Origin: Lachnospiraceae bacterium
GTDB lineage: Bacteria > Bacillota > Clostridia > Lachnospirales > Lachnospiraceae
Reading direction: 5' to 3'
DNA length: 64,000 bases
Assembly: GCA_015057115.1 (NCBI GenBank)
Contig: SVEZ01000003.1
Coordinates: 124,001 to 188,000 of the forward strand
Below the pieces are notes generated by a model, which was not told the origin of the DNA, did not search any database, and worked only from the letters and a program-made list of their open reading frames with translations. The stretch's first letter is position 1; each line of letters begins with the position of its first letter. Of the stretch, positions 61,495 to 64,000 are shown piece after piece. The position numbers were made by a program, and so were the translations under genes.

Positions 61495-62832
61495 ATGGAT
61501 AAGAAACAGAAGGAAATTTTGGATACATTTTTAAATAAATATAAGAAGCAGTGCTATATGGCCGTTGGTGTTGTGCTGTTGGCAATTGTGCTGATTGTTG
61601 TGCTTGTTAACAGTGGCAAGAAGGCGGATACGGAGGCGATTCAGAAGAATGCGTATCCGGAAGTTCGGACACTGATTGAAAATTATTATAAGGCTGCGGC
61701 AAAAGGTTCTGTTAAGAAGGTAGGAGCGTATGCAACTCCGATTTCCGATAATGAAAAGGAATATATTAAACTGTTTTCCAAGTTTGTAGATAAGTATTCT
61801 ATTCAGAACATCTACACCAAACAGGCAGTGGATAGTAATTCCGTTATGGTTTCTGTAGAAATGAGCATTAAGTTCAAGGGTGTGAAGACAGAAGCTCCGG
61901 GCTTGGATTTCTTTTATGTAACAGGTTTGGATTCCAAAGAGTTATATATTGTAAACCTGTACAGTCAGTTTAATGCCAGAACCAAGGAATACAAGACGGA
62001 AAAGCAGGTTAGCAAATGTATTTCCGAGTATGAGAGTTTGGAAGAAGTTCGTCAGCTTCAGGAGGATGTACAGACTGCTTACGAGAAGGCTGTTGAGAAG
62101 GATGAGAAGTTGGATGTTATGGTTAACAGCACCATTGAAGATGCGGTATCCGATTGGATGGGAACCATCACCCTAGCTCAGAACCAGACACCTCCGGAAT
62201 CTGCACTTTATAGCGTAGCTTCCAGCAAGGATGATAAAGAAGACAAGGCTGATAAGAAGGACGATTCCGAAAAAGAAGATAAATCCGAAAAGGAAGACAA
62301 GTCAGAGGGGGATGATCAGAAAGAAGAAAAGGATCAGACCCAAGATGACAAGAAAGACGAGAACAAAGAAGAGGTAACCACTCCGGAAGTAAAGAAGGTA
62401 ACGGTTGTTGAATATGTAAAGACCAAAGAAGAGGTATATTTACGTAAAGGTGCCAGCACCAGTAAGAATCCGGTATGTATGCTGAACGGAAAAGTTAAGC
62501 TGAAGGTTCTTTCCATTAACGTATGGGGTGAGTGGACCTACGTTAAGACAAAGAGTGGCAAGAAGGGATATGTTCGAAACGATTTCTTGAAGACAGTGAA
62601 GAACAAGTACACTGTCACCGGAAAGAAAGGCTATCCGAAGAAGAATAAGAAGTATGAATTGGCAGAGAAGAGCAATCTTCTTACCAAGATGAAGAAATCC
62701 GGAAAGGTGATTTCCTCCTTGGCTGAGGGAACGGAAGTTAAGGTTATTGCCGCATATGTAAATGGATATTCCAAGGTAAAGACCAATGGACGTACCGGAT
62801 ATATTTTGACCGAGAAAATTAAGTTAAAGTAA
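61495..62832 (+). CDS. Membrane-anchored SH3-domain protein
   Basis: A 445-residue protein. One N-terminal membrane helix (AVGVVLLAIVLIVVLV) precedes an extracytoplasmic region resembling NTF2-like folds, a highly charged Lys/Asp/Glu linker (about 245-300, KEDKSEKEDKSEGDDQK), and two C-terminal bacterial SH3 domains (about 320-370 with VYLRKGASTSKNPVCML; about 380-445). A cell-wall-binding or signalling role is likely. ATG 61495 after AGGAGGAAAGCGTGTC; an upstream ATG at 61459 lacks a ribosome binding site. Confidence 0.82.
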   Translation: MDKKQKEILDTFLNKYKKQCYMAVGVVLLAIVLIVVLVNSGKKADTEAIQKNAYPEVRTLIENYYKAAAKGSVKKVGAYATPISDNEKEYIKLFSKFVDKYSIQNIYTKQAVDSNSVMVSVEMSIKFKGVKTEAPGLDFFYVTGLDSKELYIVNLYSQFNARTKEYKTEKQVSKCISEYESLEEVRQLQEDVQTAYEKAVEKDEKLDVMVNSTIEDAVSDWMGTITLAQNQTPPESALYSVASSKDDKEDKADKKDDSEKEDKSEKEDKSEGDDQKEEKDQTQDDKKDENKEEVTTPEVKKVTVVEYVKTKEEVYLRKGASTSKNPVCMLNGKVKLKVLSINVWGEWTYVKTKSGKKGYVRNDFLKTVKNKYTVTGKKGYPKKNKKYELAEKSNLLTKMKKSGKVISSLAEGTEVKVIAAYVNGYSKVKTNGRTGYILTEKIKLK

Positions 62833-62840
62833 GAATGAAA

Positions 62841-62866
62841 GGCACCTCAGTGAAAACTGGGGTGCT
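62841..62866 (+). terminator. Possible weak terminator before the pseudouridine synthase
   Basis: GCACCTCAG (62842-62850) pairs with CTGGGGTGC (62857-62865), one G-U pair. The T tail is poor (TTGTCCT). Confidence 0.45.
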
Positions 62867-62884
62867 TGTCCTATGGAGAAAAAT

Positions 62885-63622
62885 ATGGAAGAAATCAGAA
62901 TCAACAAATTCTTAAGTGAAGCCGGCATTTGTTCCAGACGGCAGGCGGATAAGAAAATCGAAGAAGGGGCAGTTTTTATTGATGGGAGAAGGGCGGAGCC
63001 GGGTTCAAAGGTTAAGCCGGGACAGAAGGTTACAGTAGACGGAAAGACTGTAGAAAACGGAAAGGAACCGTTTATTTTGATTGCTTTTCATAAACCGGCA
63101 GGAATTGTCTGCACTGCGGAAAAACGGGAGAAGAACAACGTGATAGATTATTTGAACTACCCACATCGGATTTTCCCTATTGGGCGTTTGGATAAAGAAT
63201 CTACCGGGTTGTTGCTTTTAACCAACCAGGGAGATTTGGTGAATAAAATGATGCGTTCCGGAAATGCCCATGAAAAAGAATATCTGGTTACCGTAAACAA
63301 AGACGTGACAGAGGATTTTATTCGGGGTATGGGAGACGGTGTTCCGATTTTAGAGACTGTGACAAGACGTTGTAAAGTGGAAAAGCTGGGAAAGCGAAGA
63401 TTTCGAATTGTACTGACGCAGGGGTTAAACCGGCAGATTCGCAGAATGTGTGAATATTTTGGATACCGCGTAGTAGCACTAAAGCGTGTGCGCGTCATGA
63501 ATATAAATTTGGGAGACTTGAAGGAGGGAACCTATCGGGATGTTACGAAGGAAGAATTTGCAGTTTTGTCGGAAATGATTGCGGATTCCTCCAATGAACC
63601 GGTGTGGTATAAGGAACAGTAA
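62885..63622 (+). CDS. rluF: Pseudouridine synthase, RluF/RsuA type
   Basis: A 245-residue enzyme converting uridine to pseudouridine in rRNA. N-terminal S4 RNA-binding domain (INKFLSEAGICSRRQADKKI), catalytic motif GRLDKESTGLLLLT with the nucleophile Asp, and RIVLTQGLNRQIRRMCEYFG. The MCEYFG ending of that motif is typical of the RluF branch. ATG 62885, 5 bases after GGAGA, is preferred to ATG 62873. Confidence 0.88.
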   Translation: MEEIRINKFLSEAGICSRRQADKKIEEGAVFIDGRRAEPGSKVKPGQKVTVDGKTVENGKEPFILIAFHKPAGIVCTAEKREKNNVIDYLNYPHRIFPIGRLDKESTGLLLLTNQGDLVNKMMRSGNAHEKEYLVTVNKDVTEDFIRGMGDGVPILETVTRRCKVEKLGKRRFRIVLTQGLNRQIRRMCEYFGYRVVALKRVRVMNINLGDLKEGTYRDVTKEEFAVLSEMIADSSNEPVWYKEQ

Positions 63623-63625
63623 GTT

Positions 63626-64000
63626 ATGAACAGAGAAGAGTATAATGCATTAATCGAAAAAATAAACTATCACATGGATCGCTACTATAATCAGGATGAT
63701 CCGGAAATCAGTGATTATGAGTATGACCAGCTCATGCTTTCCTTAAAAGCGGCGGAAAAGGAACATCCGGAATGGATTACACCGGATTCCCCCTCCCAGA
63801 AGATTGGAGGAACTGCGAAACGAGAGGCCGGGGTAAAAGTGACTCACGACGTGCCGATGCTTTCTATTGAGGATGTTTTTTCCAAAGAAGAGGTGGTTGC
63901 CTGGGTGGAAAAGGTAAAAGCACTGCATCCGGAGTGCAGTTTTTCCGTGGAAACCAAAATTGACGGTCTTTCTATGACACTACGCTACGAAAAGGATGAA
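63626..64000 (+). CDS. ligA: NAD-dependent DNA ligase LigA (5' part; runs off the right edge)
   Basis: The first 125 residues are visible: the Ia domain (NQDDPEISDYEYDQLMLSLK, TPDSPSQKIGG) and the adenylation motif VETKIDGLSM with the nucleotidyl Lys. ATG 63626 starts 3 bases after the preceding stop codon, with GGAACAG upstream. The rest lies outside the window. Confidence 0.94.
   Translation, partial: MNREEYNALIEKINYHMDRYYNQDDPEISDYEYDQLMLSLKAAEKEHPEWITPDSPSQKIGGTAKREAGVKVTHDVPMLSIEDVFSKEEVVAWVEKVKALHPECSFSVETKIDGLSMTLRYEKDE

Overview
The window looks like a chromosomal segment of an anaerobic, spore-forming, butyrate-producing Clostridia member, most likely Lachnospiraceae. The evidence is a butyryl-CoA:acetate CoA-transferase, the [FeFe]-hydrogenase maturases HydE/G/F, an NfnAB pair, Fe-S serine dehydratase, and sporulation genes (sigG, the whole spoIIIA operon, spoIVA). 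Species cannot be fixed from the sequence. Ribosome binding sites are strong, TTG and GTG starts are common, and genes are mostly in tight co-directional operons. I see no prophage, insertion sequence, CRISPR array or rRNA.

Layout. 1-7.2 kb: 5' part of sigG, then a divergent LysR regulator facing a D-proline reductase (prd) locus: prdC, prdA, a small prd-associated protein, prdB, and a fused, frame-broken prdE-prdD gene. 7.2-13.4 kb: an accessory island with a large duplicated-HTH regulator and two tandem lipoprotein zinc peptidases, bordered by unusual periodic repeat arrays. 13.4-17.5 kb: LemA, two TPM-domain membrane proteins, a LURP-one protein and an AlkD-type protein. 17.6-22.9 kb: two solitary solute-binding lipoproteins, a hybrid histidine kinase and a double-receiver protein. 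23-24.3 kb: a HigBA-like toxin-antitoxin pair and gene remnants. 24.3-28.8 kb: hydrogenase maturation (TM1266-type regulator, hydE, hydG, hydF). 29-36 kb: secreted protein, a DapF-like protein, argS, sdaAB/sdaAA, an ABC exporter. 36.4-40.8 kb: two COG0523/CobW-type GTPases and nfnAB. 41-52 kb: spoIVA, an Rpn-type nuclease, rnhA, alaS, rpsU, spoIIIAA-AH. 52-64 kb: prfC, a membrane protein, but (minus strand), recA, a NYN-domain gene, recX, rny, a SpoIIM-like gene, tRNA-Arg, an SH3-domain protein, a pseudouridine synthase, and the start of ligA.

How the parts fit. The prd genes encode Stickland-type D-proline reduction. Here PrdB has Cys where the well-studied enzymes have selenocysteine, and the non-catalytic PrdA paralogues are fused in reversed order, broken exactly at the point where PrdA is cleaved. 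NfnAB, the hydrogenase maturases and the CoA-transferase describe the redox and butyrate end of the same fermentative metabolism.

The least explained feature is a set of intergenic arrays at 5.84-5.98, 7.25-7.49, 12.9-13.4 and 24.73-25.01 kb. Each alternates two short words at a regular period (about 63, 51, 63 and 41 bases). In two of the three types the words are inverted complements that form serial hairpins, and one array shows a compensatory pair change. I know of no named element that matches.
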